Notes: generated by a model not told the origin, from the letters alone. Shown: positions 1 to 9,451, counted from the stretch's first letter. The stretch: DNA of 28,004 nucleotides from UBA12481 sp012523435 (GCA_028686135.1 JAQUCP010000026.1:1-28004); one strand, 5' to 3'. Numbers and translations are program-made.

Positions 1-2166
1 TATGGGGTAGTTAATGGGCATATGGGAAATTCGTGCGGACCAACTGCCATCGCCAAACTACTTCATTATCACAGACATCCCGTGCATGGGAGGGGCTCCC
101 ATCAATTCACCGATGAATATGGACTATCTTATTCGGCCAATTTTGAGGGAACCTACTACGAGTGGGCTTTAATGAAAGATCAGTTCTCAGACGATGCGAC
201 TCATGAAGAGTATTGGCCCACAGCTATTTTGATGCTTCACTCTTTCATTATGATGGAAGACCCGTATCATACCGGGCGCAGCATAGAAGATATTTGCCGA
301 CTACTCAAAAAATATATGCGGTACGCTCCCTCCGCGTATGTGGCCTATCGCTTCGATTATTCCCGAGAGGATTACATCCAACTACTTAAAGATGAACTCG
401 ATGCAGGAAGGCCTCTTCTCATCGAAAGCTGGACATCGGATAGTAACCCTCCGGGATCAGGCGGTTCTCATGCTGGCCACTACTGGAACATCGATGGATA
501 CGATGCGCAAAACCATTTCCATATATCCTATAACAACGGCGACTTCGACGCTTGGCTCGACATTGACTCTATCCAGGTGCCATCCTTAGAAATTGATGCT
601 CATTTTATCTGGGCCCTGATCGACGCAAAACCAGACAGCTCAGAAAAAACCTTCTCCCTGACGATGCCAGAAGATAACCGGATGTTAAAAATGGGAGAAC
701 CGGCTAATCTGACCTGGACCTGTCAAAATATACCGACTGTCCATTTGGATTTTAGCTATAACGGGATCGACTGGATTCAGATTGGTGAAAATATCCCAAC
801 AGAACCGCTCAATTGGGTCTGGGACGGCCCAACAGAGGCAAGTCGGGATGCTTCGCTGAGGGTAAGAGATGCAGCCAATGCGAATTATGAATACTATTAC
901 AACGGCTTCCAAACCTATGAGAAAGAACAAATTACATTGCACTCTCCACTTGGTCCCGATACCTTTGAAGCCGGCACCGACTTATGTATCGCCTGGGAAT
1001 CGGACGGAATCCAGACAGTCAAACTGGAATACAAAGAGAGCCAAAGCTCCGACTGGACGATGATCAACGAAAACCTGCCGGGTCAACAATTCTTTACTAT
1101 CTGGGAAATGCCCTCCACCGTCGGTCGCACCTATCAACTTAGACTCAGCAATCCCGACGGATCCATTATCAGTCAGACCGATGGTATTCAGATCTCGGGC
1201 GACCCGCAAACCGGCGGACCACACAAACGTGACAGTCACACCGTTCTGTTGATGCACTTTGATCAAAATCTTGTTGAAGAAGTAACCCAGCCCGCCGTCG
1301 TCACCAAAGGATCTGCACCAGCGTATGCCTTTTCTGCTCCGGGTAAGGGCGCTGCACTGTATCTCGACAATGCCGTCAGAGGTAATAACAGCTACATCCA
1401 GGTATCCAATTTTGACGCTCTCAACATGAGAGGTTCCTTCACCGTTGACTTCTGGCTCAAGGTAAATTCATGGGATGCCAGCCATAATACCCGCCCTGCC
1501 ATCCTGGTCAAGCCGAGTAGCTCCACCCAGGCAAATTACTCCCTCACAGGAAACGGAGTTTCCGGTACCATCACCTTTAGCGTAAGGACCAGCTTTGGTA
1601 ACTGCTCGGTTGAAAGTAGCCCAGAAAGGATCCAACCCGGCCGCTGGTACCACGTGGCTATGATCCACGAAGTGGAGACCCGGCAATTGACCCTCCTCGT
1701 CCATAATCAACAAAAAGAGCGAATTGACGAGCAAACCACTAACTACCAGGAAAATGCAACACTAACCATCGGAAATTACAACCTCTCGATCGGCCAGAAC
1801 GTGCCAGGCTATTCTTATTTCAACGGCTGTATCGATGAACTGCGAATCTCCAGAATTGCCAGAGAATTCGACTCCGAATGGTCTGGAATACCCGATAAGA
1901 AAACTCAACTTAAAGAGCTTGTCTTTTATCCTAATCCGGCCTCGGATAACATCACCGTTGGGCCACTGAAACCGGGGTTCATCCCTTCCAGAATTCAATT
2001 TATCAATCTGTCAGGCCAAATAATCGACTATACTTTGCCTCAAGCAACAAAAAACCAAAATAATCACCTAATTATCAACACTGCTCAACTACCAACCGGA
2101 CTCTATTGGGTTCTGCTGTCGAACGAAACAGAACAAGTTGGTGGTAAATTACTGATTTACCGTTGA
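1..2166 (+). CDS. Secreted C10-family (streptopain-like) cysteine protease with Ig-like, LamG and T9SS sorting domains; 5' end missing
   Basis: The reading frame is open from base 1, so the true start, signal peptide and any propeptide lie upstream; the first in-frame ATG is at 22. The first residues carry the nucleophile motif NSCGPTAIAKLLHYH (Cys codon 34-36), followed by GRGSH and later GHYWNIDGYD (His codon 478-480). This matches the Cys/His pair of C10 peptidases. Counting from the ATG, domains follow in this order: protease to about residue 195; two Ig-like beta-sandwich segments at about 205-290 and 300-395; a LamG/concanavalin-like domain at about 410-625; and a C-terminal domain from about 633 with YPNPASDNITV and a final KLLIYR. 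That last domain is typical of type A T9SS cargo, so the protein is inferred to be exported and surface-anchored or released. LamG and Ig-like modules probably bind substrate or matrix. A C39-like fold was considered, but the downstream motifs fit C10 better. Confidence 0.85.
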   Translation, partial: YGVVNGHMGNSCGPTAIAKLLHYHRHPVHGRGSHQFTDEYGLSYSANFEGTYYEWALMKDQFSDDATHEEYWPTAILMLHSFIMMEDPYHTGRSIEDICRLLKKYMRYAPSAYVAYRFDYSREDYIQLLKDELDAGRPLLIESWTSDSNPPGSGGSHAGHYWNIDGYDAQNHFHISYNNGDFDAWLDIDSIQVPSLEIDAHFIWALIDAKPDSSEKTFSLTMPEDNRMLKMGEPANLTWTCQNIPTVHLDFSYNGIDWIQIGENIPTEPLNWVWDGPTEASRDASLRVRDAANANYEYYYNGFQTYEKEQITLHSPLGPDTFEAGTDLCIAWESDGIQTVKLEYKESQSSDWTMINENLPGQQFFTIWEMPSTVGRTYQLRLSNPDGSIISQTDGIQISGDPQTGGPHKRDSHTVLLMHFDQNLVEEVTQPAVVTKGSAPAYAFSAPGKGAALYLDNAVRGNNSYIQVSNFDALNMRGSFTVDFWLKVNSWDASHNTRPAILVKPSSSTQANYSLTGNGVSGTITFSVRTSFGNCSVESSPERIQPGRWYHVAMIHEVETRQLTLLVHNQQKERIDEQTTNYQENATLTIGNYNLSIGQNVPGYSYFNGCIDELRISRIAREFDSEWSGIPDKKTQLKELVFYPNPASDNITVGPLKPGFIPSRIQFINLSGQIIDYTLPQATKNQNNHLIINTAQLPTGLYWVLLSNETEQVGGKLLIYR

Positions 2167-2271
2167 TTGCAGATTGTCATCTTGACTGATTATCAACCGC
2201 TTACACCTGTCAAATTGTCGCGATTCCTCTTTGGCAAACCGCTTGTTGGGGGCCTGTGGAGGTAAACGAAT

Positions 2272-4860
2272 ATGAATCTGAACAATTTTACAATCAAGTC
2301 GCAGGAGGTGATTCAGCAGGCATTCACCATTGCGCAGGGCAATCAGCAGCAGGCTGTTGAAAGTGGTCATTTGTTCAAAGCCCTTTTCACGGAAGCCGAA
2401 GAGATTATGAACTATCTGTTGGCCAAGCTTTCAGTCAATAGCAGAGGATTGGAGCAGACGGTCGACCGGCTGATTCTACGCTATCCGAAGGTAACTGGCG
2501 GAGAGCCTTACTTGGGCCAGTCGGCCAACCGATCTCTACTGCGGGCCATGAACCATTCCAAAGAGGCTGGCGATCAGTTTGTTTCGGTAGAGCATCTTCT
2601 TCTGGGGCTCCTGGATGCCGGCGATGAGGTGGCTCAGATGCTCAAAGACAGTGGTTTAACAGAGAAGGAACTCAAGGCAGCCATTCAGGAGCTGCGCAAA
2701 GGCCAGAAAGTTACCAGTCAGACCGATGAAAACACCTTTGATTCCCTCAACCGTTTTGCCATCAACTTGAACGAGCAAGCCCGGCAGGGCAAGCTCGACC
2801 CGGTTATTGGGCGGGATGAGGAGATCCGTAGAATCCTTCAGATCCTGTCGCGCCGCACCAAGAACAACCCGGTCCTCATTGGGGAGCCTGGCACGGGAAA
2901 GACAGCCATTGCGGAGGGCATTGCGCATCGGGTGGTCAATGGCGACGTTCCCGAGGATCTGCGCACCCGCCAGATTTTTGCGTTGGATATGGGTGCTCTG
3001 ATTGCAGGCGCTAAATACAAGGGCGAATTTGAGGAGCGTCTCAAAGGAGTCGTAAAGGAGGTGATCAATTCCAATGGAGAGGTAATCCTCTTCATCGATG
3101 AAATCCACACGCTGATCGGGGCGGGCAAGAGTGAGGGAGCCATGGATGCCGCCAACATTCTGAAGCCGGCGCTGGCGCGTGGCGAGCTGCGTGCCATCGG
3201 GGCCACCACCCTCGATGAGTATCAGAAATATTTCGAAAAAGATAAAGCCCTGGAGCGGCGATTCCAGAAGGTGATGGTCAACGAACCCGATGTGAACAGT
3301 GCCATCTCAATCCTCCGCGGACTCAAAGAGCGGTACGAGATGCATCATCGGGTACGGATTAAGGATGATGCCCTGATTGCCGCGGTCGAGCTATCAAATC
3401 GCTATATATCAGACCGTTTCCTGCCCGACAAAGCCATCGATCTGATTGATGAAGCGGCAGCCAAGCTCCGGCTGGAGATGAACTCTGTTCCAGAAGAGAT
3501 CGATGAGTTGGAGCGGCGAATCCGGCAGCTGGAGATCGAGCGGGAAGCCATCAAGCGCGAAGGTGACATCCCAAAAATTGAGCGAATCAGCGAGGAGCTG
3601 GCCAACCTCAATGAGCAGCGGAACGAGTTCCGGGCTGAGTGGGAGCGCGAAAGAGGCATCATCAACGAAATCCAGAAACAGAAAGCAGCTATTGAACAGT
3701 ATCGTCTCGAGGCTGACCAGGCCGAACGCAACCTCGATTACGAACGGGTGGCAGAACTTCGCTATGGACGTATTCGCGAAGCCGAGCGCGAGATCACTGA
3801 GCTGAACAAAAAACTCGAGGAGTTGCACGCCAATGGAGCGCTGATTAAGGAGGAGGTTGACTCCGATGACATCGCCGAGATTGTCTCCCGCTGGACCGGT
3901 ATCCCAGTCAACCGGATGCTCCAAAGCGAACGTGAGAAGCTCCTCCATCTCGAAGAAGAGCTACATAAGCGTGTCGTTGGTCAGGAAGCTGCCATCACCG
4001 CCGTCGCCGATGCCGTCAGACGGAGCAGAGCCGGTCTGCAGGACAGCAAACGACCGGTGGGATCATTTATCTTCCTGGGAACCACGGGCGTAGGAAAAAC
4101 GGAGCTGGCAAAAGCGCTGGCTGAATATCTTTTTGATGATGAAAACCTGATGACCCGTATCGACATGAGCGAATATCAGGAGCGTTACTCCGTATCCCGG
4201 CTGATCGGAGCACCTCCCGGCTATATTGGTTATGATGAAGGGGGCCAACTCACTGAGGCTGTCAGACGCAAACCTTACTCGGTCATCCTCCTTGATGAGA
4301 TTGAGAAAGCCCATCCTGATGTGTTCAACATCCTGCTGCAGGTGCTCGATGATGGACGGCTGACTGATAACAAAGGGCGGACCGCCAATTTCAGGAACAC
4401 CATCATCATCATGACCTCCAATATTGGATCACCGATCATTCAGGAACGAATGGAAGGCATCACCGAGAGCAACCGCGAAGAGGTCTATGAATCGACCCGG
4501 GAAGAGGTTTTCGCCCTGATGAAACGAACCATCCGACCTGAATTCCTCAACCGGATCGACGAAATCATCATGTTCACCCCGCTAACGCAGGAAGAGATCC
4601 AGCAGATCGTACGCCTACAGGTTGCACAGGTGATCAGAAGTTTGTCGAAAGATCTGGCGCTTGAAGTTTCTGATCGAGCTATCTCCTGGATTGCTAGCCA
4701 TGGCTATGATCCTCAATATGGAGCCCGTCCAGTTAAACGACTGATTCAAAAACACTTGCTGAACGAACTCTCCAAAAAGATCCTGGCGGGTGAGGTCAAT
4801 CCAGAGACCCAGCTATTGATTGATGAAGAGAACGGGACGTTAGTATTTCAAAACAGATAA
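2272..4860 (+). CDS. clpB: ATP-dependent disaggregase ClpB (Hsp100)
   Basis: This is an 862-residue AAA+ chaperone that works with DnaK to pull proteins out of aggregates in the cytoplasm. The N-terminal Clp_N repeat domain covers about residues 1-145. The first ATPase domain has Walker A GEPGTGKT at 204-211 and Walker B VILFIDEIH. A long charged coiled-coil middle domain (about 400-530, rich in Glu/Arg/Lys) separates ClpB from ClpA and ClpC. The second ATPase domain has GTTGVGKT at 603-610 and VILLDEIEKAHPD. Length and order match full-length ClpB. A strong ribosome-binding site, GGAGG at 2258-2262, lies 9 bases before the ATG and fixes the start. The gene appears monocistronic: an unrelated protease gene ends 105 bases upstream and a terminator follows. 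I saw no CIRCE repeat or clear heat-shock promoter in the upstream gap. Confidence 0.98.
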   Translation: MNLNNFTIKSQEVIQQAFTIAQGNQQQAVESGHLFKALFTEAEEIMNYLLAKLSVNSRGLEQTVDRLILRYPKVTGGEPYLGQSANRSLLRAMNHSKEAGDQFVSVEHLLLGLLDAGDEVAQMLKDSGLTEKELKAAIQELRKGQKVTSQTDENTFDSLNRFAINLNEQARQGKLDPVIGRDEEIRRILQILSRRTKNNPVLIGEPGTGKTAIAEGIAHRVVNGDVPEDLRTRQIFALDMGALIAGAKYKGEFEERLKGVVKEVINSNGEVILFIDEIHTLIGAGKSEGAMDAANILKPALARGELRAIGATTLDEYQKYFEKDKALERRFQKVMVNEPDVNSAISILRGLKERYEMHHRVRIKDDALIAAVELSNRYISDRFLPDKAIDLIDEAAAKLRLEMNSVPEEIDELERRIRQLEIEREAIKREGDIPKIERISEELANLNEQRNEFRAEWERERGIINEIQKQKAAIEQYRLEADQAERNLDYERVAELRYGRIREAEREITELNKKLEELHANGALIKEEVDSDDIAEIVSRWTGIPVNRMLQSEREKLLHLEEELHKRVVGQEAAITAVADAVRRSRAGLQDSKRPVGSFIFLGTTGVGKTELAKALAEYLFDDENLMTRIDMSEYQERYSVSRLIGAPPGYIGYDEGGQLTEAVRRKPYSVILLDEIEKAHPDVFNILLQVLDDGRLTDNKGRTANFRNTIIIMTSNIGSPIIQERMEGITESNREEVYESTREEVFALMKRTIRPEFLNRIDEIIMFTPLTQEEIQQIVRLQVAQVIRSLSKDLALEVSDRAISWIASHGYDPQYGARPVKRLIQKHLLNELSKKILAGEVNPETQLLIDEENGTLVFQNR

Positions 4861-4887
4861 TCAGCACCTTAAACAATCATCGAACCC

Positions 4888-4914
4888 ACCGGCATGATCA
4901 ACATGCCGGTTTTT
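4888..4914 (+). terminator. Intrinsic terminator of clpB
   Basis: A perfect 9-bp stem, ACCGGCATG (4888-4896) with CATGCCGGT (4902-4910), has a 5-base loop and is followed at once by a run of five T. It lies 28 bases after the clpB stop codon and separates clpB from the acyl-CoA synthetase operon. Confidence 0.92.
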
Positions 4915-5000
4915 AATTATATTTATCCCCTGCTCGTTGGATGTGGAACAAAACATCGGTCAAACACAAAATTTGCCAATAAGCACCTAAATCACCAAAA

Positions 5001-6947
5001 ATGCTGAATATGAAACGTACCGTCCTCCAAATGCTGCGAGACAGCGCCAAGAAGTATCCTAAGACAGCCTATACTAACCAGAAAGGTGATGCAGGATGGA
5101 TCGGAATGTCCTACCCTGTTGTACTGAATGAATCCCGCTTCCTTGCCGCCGGGCTGGTGGCTACAGGAATCTCCAAAGGAGATAAGATTGCCATCCTTGC
5201 TGAAGGCAGAAACCGCTGGATCACAAGCGAATACGCCATTCTCTTTGCTGGAGGAACTAGCATACCGCTCTCCATCAAATTATTACCTGAGGAGGTCTTG
5301 TTCCGGTTAAACCATTCCGAATCCAAGGTGGTCATAACCTCCAGAAACACCTTCGAAAAGGTAGCCTCCGCCTGGAAAAAATGCGAATTCACCAAAAGAA
5401 TCATCTATCTAGATGATGATTTGGATGCCATCAAACCGCAATGTACTGAATTCGGCATCGATCCAGATAAAGATATCACTCTCTATTCCAGCCTTTTACA
5501 AAATGGCAAAAATATCTGGGAAGAGATGGAATCCACTCTGGAAGCCATTGAGGAGGGGGTTGCTGAGGATGATGTGGTCACCATCACCTACACTTCTGGA
5601 ACCACTGGAGATCCGAAGGGTATAATGCTCACCCAGCTCAACTATTACTCGAACAGTAATGATGCTATGGACTTCTTCAATGTAAATGAGGGAGACCGGC
5701 TCTACATCATCCCGCCGCTTGATCACTCCTTTGCTCATACGGTAGGGATATACGCGGCATTAGTTCGTGGTCTGAGCCTCTATTTTGTCGATGCCCGGGG
5801 TGGTGGTATGCAGACTCTCAAAAACATCCCGATCAACCTAGTGGAGGCGAACCCGCACTTTTTGATCACGGTGCCGGCCATCACCAGTAATTTCATGAAC
5901 AAAATAAAGGATGCGGTAACATCCAAGGGTAAAGTGATAACCTGGTTGTTCAATAACGGGCTGACGGCCGGGATCCGGATTCATGACAACGGCTTCCGAA
6001 AAGCCAACATCTTTGTCAGGCTGACAAACTACCTACCTTATAAACTTGCTGATATCCTGATTTTCAAGAAAGTACGGAAAATTTTTGGTAACAATATCCG
6101 CTATTGTGTTGGCGGTGGAGCGCTGCTGGATATTCGTCAACAGACCTTCTTCAGTGCCTTAGGAGTACCGGTGTACCAGGGCTACGGTCTCAGCGAAGCC
6201 ACCCCGATTATTTCGGCCAACACTCGTGAGATTCACAAATTCGGAACCTCTGGAATGGTGATTCCTAACGTCGAATGCAAAATCATCAAGCAGGGAGGCC
6301 AGGAGGCGACCATCGGCGAAAAGGGTGAGATTGTCATCCGGGGTAACAATGTCATGAAAGGCTATTACAAGAATGATGAAGCTACTGCCAAGACCATCAT
6401 CGACGGGTGGCTTTACACGGGCGACCTGGGTTATTTCGATGAAGATGGCTTCCTGGTGGTTATTGGCCGGGAAAAAGCCCTCCTGATATCTGCGGATGGG
6501 GAGAAATACTCTCCTGAAGGCATTGAAGAGGCTATTCAGAATTCGGCTGAACTAATCAGTCAAGTAATGGTTTATAACGATATGCGCAAGTACACAACAG
6601 CCATCGTCACCCTGGATAGTGCCAAGGTGACCAAATATGTTGAGAAACACCACATTGCCGATGGAGAGGTGTTGCTTAAAGCTATCATTCAGGACTTCTA
6701 TCAGTTTAAGAACTCGAGTGAATACCGCAACAAGATTCCCGAACGCTGGATTCCTTCCACCTTCCAGATTGCTCCGGAGCTCTTCAGTGAGCAGAACCAC
6801 ATGATCAACACCACGATGAAGATGGTTCGGCACAAGATTCAGGAGGTATATCACGACAAGATTGAGCTGATGTACACGCCCGAAGGAAGCAACGCAGTGA
6901 ATAACCTCAACCGGGAAGCAATAAGAAAATACCTCCCTTTCAAATAA
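5001..6947 (+). CDS. Long-chain fatty acid--CoA ligase (AMP-forming acyl-CoA synthetase)
   Basis: This is a 648-residue member of the ANL adenylate-forming family. It activates a fatty acid with ATP to an acyl-adenylate and then an acyl-CoA. The phosphate-binding loop TSGTTGDPKG is at 198-207, the adenine-side motif YQGYGLSEATP begins at 392, and the hinge/ribose motif YTGDLGYFDEDG begins at 472. A likely catalytic Lys sits in the C-terminal NTTMKMVR segment. Length and motif order suit the long-chain (FAA1/FadD-like) group, but chain length cannot be read from sequence. ATG at 5001 and ATG at 5010 are both possible starts and neither has a clear ribosome-binding site. An AAAATTTG sequence at 4967-4974 is close to the TAnnTTTG promoter motif. 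The znuA-like gene starts 6 bases after the stop, so the two are probably cotranscribed, an odd pairing. Confidence 0.92.
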   Translation: MLNMKRTVLQMLRDSAKKYPKTAYTNQKGDAGWIGMSYPVVLNESRFLAAGLVATGISKGDKIAILAEGRNRWITSEYAILFAGGTSIPLSIKLLPEEVLFRLNHSESKVVITSRNTFEKVASAWKKCEFTKRIIYLDDDLDAIKPQCTEFGIDPDKDITLYSSLLQNGKNIWEEMESTLEAIEEGVAEDDVVTITYTSGTTGDPKGIMLTQLNYYSNSNDAMDFFNVNEGDRLYIIPPLDHSFAHTVGIYAALVRGLSLYFVDARGGGMQTLKNIPINLVEANPHFLITVPAITSNFMNKIKDAVTSKGKVITWLFNNGLTAGIRIHDNGFRKANIFVRLTNYLPYKLADILIFKKVRKIFGNNIRYCVGGGALLDIRQQTFFSALGVPVYQGYGLSEATPIISANTREIHKFGTSGMVIPNVECKIIKQGGQEATIGEKGEIVIRGNNVMKGYYKNDEATAKTIIDGWLYTGDLGYFDEDGFLVVIGREKALLISADGEKYSPEGIEEAIQNSAELISQVMVYNDMRKYTTAIVTLDSAKVTKYVEKHHIADGEVLLKAIIQDFYQFKNSSEYRNKIPERWIPSTFQIAPELFSEQNHMINTTMKMVRHKIQEVYHDKIELMYTPEGSNAVNNLNREAIRKYLPFK

Positions 6948-6953
6948 TAATCG

Positions 6954-7847
6954 ATGAACAAACTCGCTGTCTTTGTTATTATAACCCTAACGCTCCTGAG
7001 TTCCTGTGGAACCCGTCAAACGGGAAATGACAACCCTGTATTAACCGTCACCATTCAGCCATTGTACTATTTTGCTACTGAGCTAGCTGGCGACCGGTTT
7101 GAGATCAATACGCTGGTACCGCCAGGAGCCGACCATCACTCGTTTGATCCTGCTCCGAAGCAGATCCAGGAGCTGGAACGCTCCTCCATTCTTTTCATCA
7201 ATGGGAAGCTTGGTTTCGAGGACACCTGGGTACCCCGGTTCCGCCAGAACTACCCCGACCTGACGATCGTGGACCTGTCGGATGGCTTGGAACTAATTGA
7301 GGTTGAGTCCGGTGAAGGAGGCCACGTTCATGTGGAGGGCGATGACCACCATCACCACAAAGGTGCCGAGCCCCACTATTGGCTTTCTCCCAGGGAAACC
7401 AGAAAAATGGTAGTCACACTAGCCAACACACTTAAACGGATGGATCCTACAGGTGAAGCTATTTACGAGGCAAACCTGAAGAAACTGGTTGCCAGGATTG
7501 ACAGCCTTGATCAGGTGTTCGAAGAGGAGCTAAAATCCCTAACAAAGAGAAGTTTCATCATCTTTCACCCAGCCCTGACTTACCTCGAACGCGATTATCA
7601 CCTCACACAGATAGCCATGGAACTCGATGGGAAAGAACCCACTGCAACGCACTTTCGTAACCTGGTCACTGAGGCCAGAAAGTCGGGTATCAATACGATC
7701 TTTGTTCAGCGAGAGTATGATCAGGGAAACGCTGTCGCCCTGGCACGGGAAATCAACGCCCGGATCGTCACCATCGATCCGATGTCGAGCGACTGGCTTC
7801 AGGAGATGACAGCTTTACTTGAGAAGCTAAAACAGATGCAGCAATAG
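6954..7847 (+). CDS. znuA: ZnuA-type zinc (or manganese) ABC transporter substrate-binding lipoprotein
   Basis: This is the 297-residue periplasmic metal-binding subunit of a cluster 9 (ZnuA/TroA-like) importer. The N-terminus is a short lipoprotein signal ending in LLSSC, with lipid-attachment Cys18. The family segment LVPPGADHHSFDP gives candidate metal ligands around His61-62. A His-rich loop follows (His124, 126, 132-135, 141, embedded in acidic residues). Such loops are known in zinc-specific members and argue for zinc over manganese. The C-terminus VTIDPMSSDWLQEM is typical of the family. The gene is followed by the matching ATPase and permease, giving a complete znuABC-type set. No Zur-like operator was recognised upstream. 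The metal assignment is an inference. Confidence 0.92.
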   Translation: MNKLAVFVIITLTLLSSCGTRQTGNDNPVLTVTIQPLYYFATELAGDRFEINTLVPPGADHHSFDPAPKQIQELERSSILFINGKLGFEDTWVPRFRQNYPDLTIVDLSDGLELIEVESGEGGHVHVEGDDHHHHKGAEPHYWLSPRETRKMVVTLANTLKRMDPTGEAIYEANLKKLVARIDSLDQVFEEELKSLTKRSFIIFHPALTYLERDYHLTQIAMELDGKEPTATHFRNLVTEARKSGINTIFVQREYDQGNAVALAREINARIVTIDPMSSDWLQEMTALLEKLKQMQQ

Positions 7848-7860
7848 GAAGTCCAGGCAG

Positions 7861-7868
7861 AAAGGAGG
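7861..7868 (+). promoter_or_regulatory. Strong ribosome-binding site deciding the znuC start
   Basis: AAAGGAGG lies 5 bases before ATG at 7874 but only 2 bases before the in-frame GTG at 7871. The spacing favours the ATG. Confidence 0.8.
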
Positions 7869-7873
7869 TTGTG

Positions 7874-8614
7874 ATGTCGGATTATCTGGTTGAACTAAAG
7901 GATATTACGTTTGGCTACCGGGAGCATCCGGTGGTTGAAAATGTGAACCTGACCATTCGGGAGAAAGACTTTATCGGAATGATCGGGCCAAACGGCGGAG
8001 GCAAGTCAACCATCATCAAAATAATCATGGGATTGATCACTCCCTGGAAAGGAACAGTGACCATACCAAATCAGGTTGAAATCGGATATCTTCGACAATA
8101 TCAATCGTTTGACAACCGCTTTCCGATCTCTGTTTGTGAAGTAGTATTATCCGGGCTGATGCGTAAAAATGGTGTTCTCGCCCACTGGAGCCGTCAGAAT
8201 AAGAAGTTAGCTCGGGAAACCCTGGAGAAAGTTGGGATGGCAGACTATGCTCATAAACCGATCGGGGAGCTCTCTGGCGGTCAGATGCAGCGGGTATTTA
8301 TCGGTCGGGCGCTTATTTCCCAGCCTGCGCTGCTGATTTTAGATGAGCCGGCCACGTATGTTGATAACCGTTTTGAAAAAGAGTTGTACCAGTTATTGGA
8401 ACAAATAAATAATGAGGTTTCGATTTTACTGGTTAGCCATGATGTTGGACAGATCCTGACATCCATTAAGAGTATAGCCTGTGTGAACAGGCGCCTGCAT
8501 TACCATCCCTCCAATCAGATCACTGAAAAAATTCTCGCCTCGTACGATTGTCCGATCGACATTATCACCCACGGTCCCATTCCGCACCGGGTATTGCCAA
8601 CACATAAGCCATGA
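7874..8614 (+). CDS. znuC: ZnuC-type metal ABC transporter ATP-binding protein
   Basis: This is a 246-residue ABC ATPase that powers import with the permease encoded next. Walker A is GPNGGGKS at 38-45, the ABC signature is LSGGQMQR, Walker B is LLILDEP, and the switch His lies in LLVSHDVG. The start is ATG 7874 rather than GTG 7871, because a strong AAAGGAGG precedes it at usable spacing. The C-terminus is short and ends with an ATGA overlap onto the permease gene, indicating translational coupling. The neighbours (ZnuA-like lipoprotein and ABC-3 permease) assign it to the zinc/manganese importer family. Confidence 0.94.
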   Translation: MSDYLVELKDITFGYREHPVVENVNLTIREKDFIGMIGPNGGGKSTIIKIIMGLITPWKGTVTIPNQVEIGYLRQYQSFDNRFPISVCEVVLSGLMRKNGVLAHWSRQNKKLARETLEKVGMADYAHKPIGELSGGQMQRVFIGRALISQPALLILDEPATYVDNRFEKELYQLLEQINNEVSILLVSHDVGQILTSIKSIACVNRRLHYHPSNQITEKILASYDCPIDIITHGPIPHRVLPTHKP

Positions 8615-9441
8615 TACTGGAATTCTTCAACTATCAATTCATTGTTAACGCCTTACTGGCCAGCCTACTAGGGAGCATTACTGCCGGGATCATCGGAACC
8701 TATATTGTGACTCGCCGGATGGTATTTATCACGGGTGGAATCACTCATGCCTCTTTTGGCGGTTTGGGGCTTGGCTATTTCATCGGTATCAATCCGATGT
8801 TAGGAGCGGGACTGTTCGGTATCCTTGCGGGACTTGGAGTCGAGTTTTTGTCGAAATACCGGAAGATTCGGGAAGATTCCGTTATTGCCATGACCTGGTC
8901 GTTCGGCATGGCTGTCGGGATCATCTTCATTTTTATCACCCCAGGCTATGCTCCCAATTTAATGAGTTATCTTTTTGGCAACATTCTCACGGTTTCAAAT
9001 GCTGATTTGATTGCCATGGCTATCCTGATGCTTTTGGTGCTGGGACTATTCATTCCGTTCTTCCGAATCATTCAGTTTATCACGTTTGATGAGGACTATG
9101 CGATCACCAGCAGGATTCCGGTTTATTTATTTAAATATTTGCTGATCAGCCTGGTGGCTCTTACGGCCGTCATGTATATCCGGGTCGCCGGCATCATCCT
9201 GGTGCTATCGTTGTTGACCATCCCCCAGAACACTGCCCTACTCTTCTCTAATAACCTCTGGAAGATCATTCTGTTATCCATTGGTTTCGGAATCCTTGGA
9301 TCACTCATCGGACTGATCATTTCGTATGTATGGAACATACCTTCGGGGGCCTCCATCATTTTCACGTTGGTGCTCATCTACCTGGTTGGTTCTGTCATCC
9401 GGAATCTTCATACGGCTATTCGGGTAAAAAGGCAACGATAG
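8611..9441 (+). CDS. znuB: ZnuB-type metal ABC transporter permease (ABC-3 family)
   Basis: This is a 276-residue polytopic inner-membrane protein with roughly eight hydrophobic segments and the family pattern GGITHASFGGLGLGYF near the N-terminus. That pattern is typical of ABC-3 (ZnuB/MntB/TroC) permeases. Its ATG overlaps the ZnuC stop in ATGA, so the two are coupled. It completes the lipoprotein-ATPase-permease set. The stop codon lies inside a 15-base palindrome (see findings), with no T-run behind it. Confidence 0.93.
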   Translation: MILEFFNYQFIVNALLASLLGSITAGIIGTYIVTRRMVFITGGITHASFGGLGLGYFIGINPMLGAGLFGILAGLGVEFLSKYRKIREDSVIAMTWSFGMAVGIIFIFITPGYAPNLMSYLFGNILTVSNADLIAMAILMLLVLGLFIPFFRIIQFITFDEDYAITSRIPVYLFKYLLISLVALTAVMYIRVAGIILVLSLLTIPQNTALLFSNNLWKIILLSIGFGILGSLIGLIISYVWNIPSGASIIFTLVLIYLVGSVIRNLHTAIRVKRQR

Positions 9442-9451
9442 TCCGACTATC
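9437..9451. repeat. 15-base palindrome over the znuB stop codon
   Basis: GATAGTC and GACTATC are perfect inverted arms around a single C. The znuB TAG stop lies inside the left arm. No T-run follows on the plus strand, so it is not a convincing terminator. An operator or a weak 5-bp hairpin is possible. Confidence 0.4.

Noticed and set aside
2143..2161. Inverted repeat GGTAAAT/ATTTACC at the end of the protease gene, as a terminator
   Set aside because: The stem is AT-rich, lies almost wholly in the coding sequence and has no T-run after it.
2167..2271. Heat-shock control site (CIRCE or sigma-32-like) before clpB
   Set aside because: No TTAGCACTC/GAGTGCTAA pair. A TTGACT at 2182-2187 has no well-spaced -10 partner.
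7871..7873. GTG at 7871 as znuC start
   Set aside because: It would sit only 2 bases from the GGAGG core; the next codon, ATG 7874, has workable spacing.
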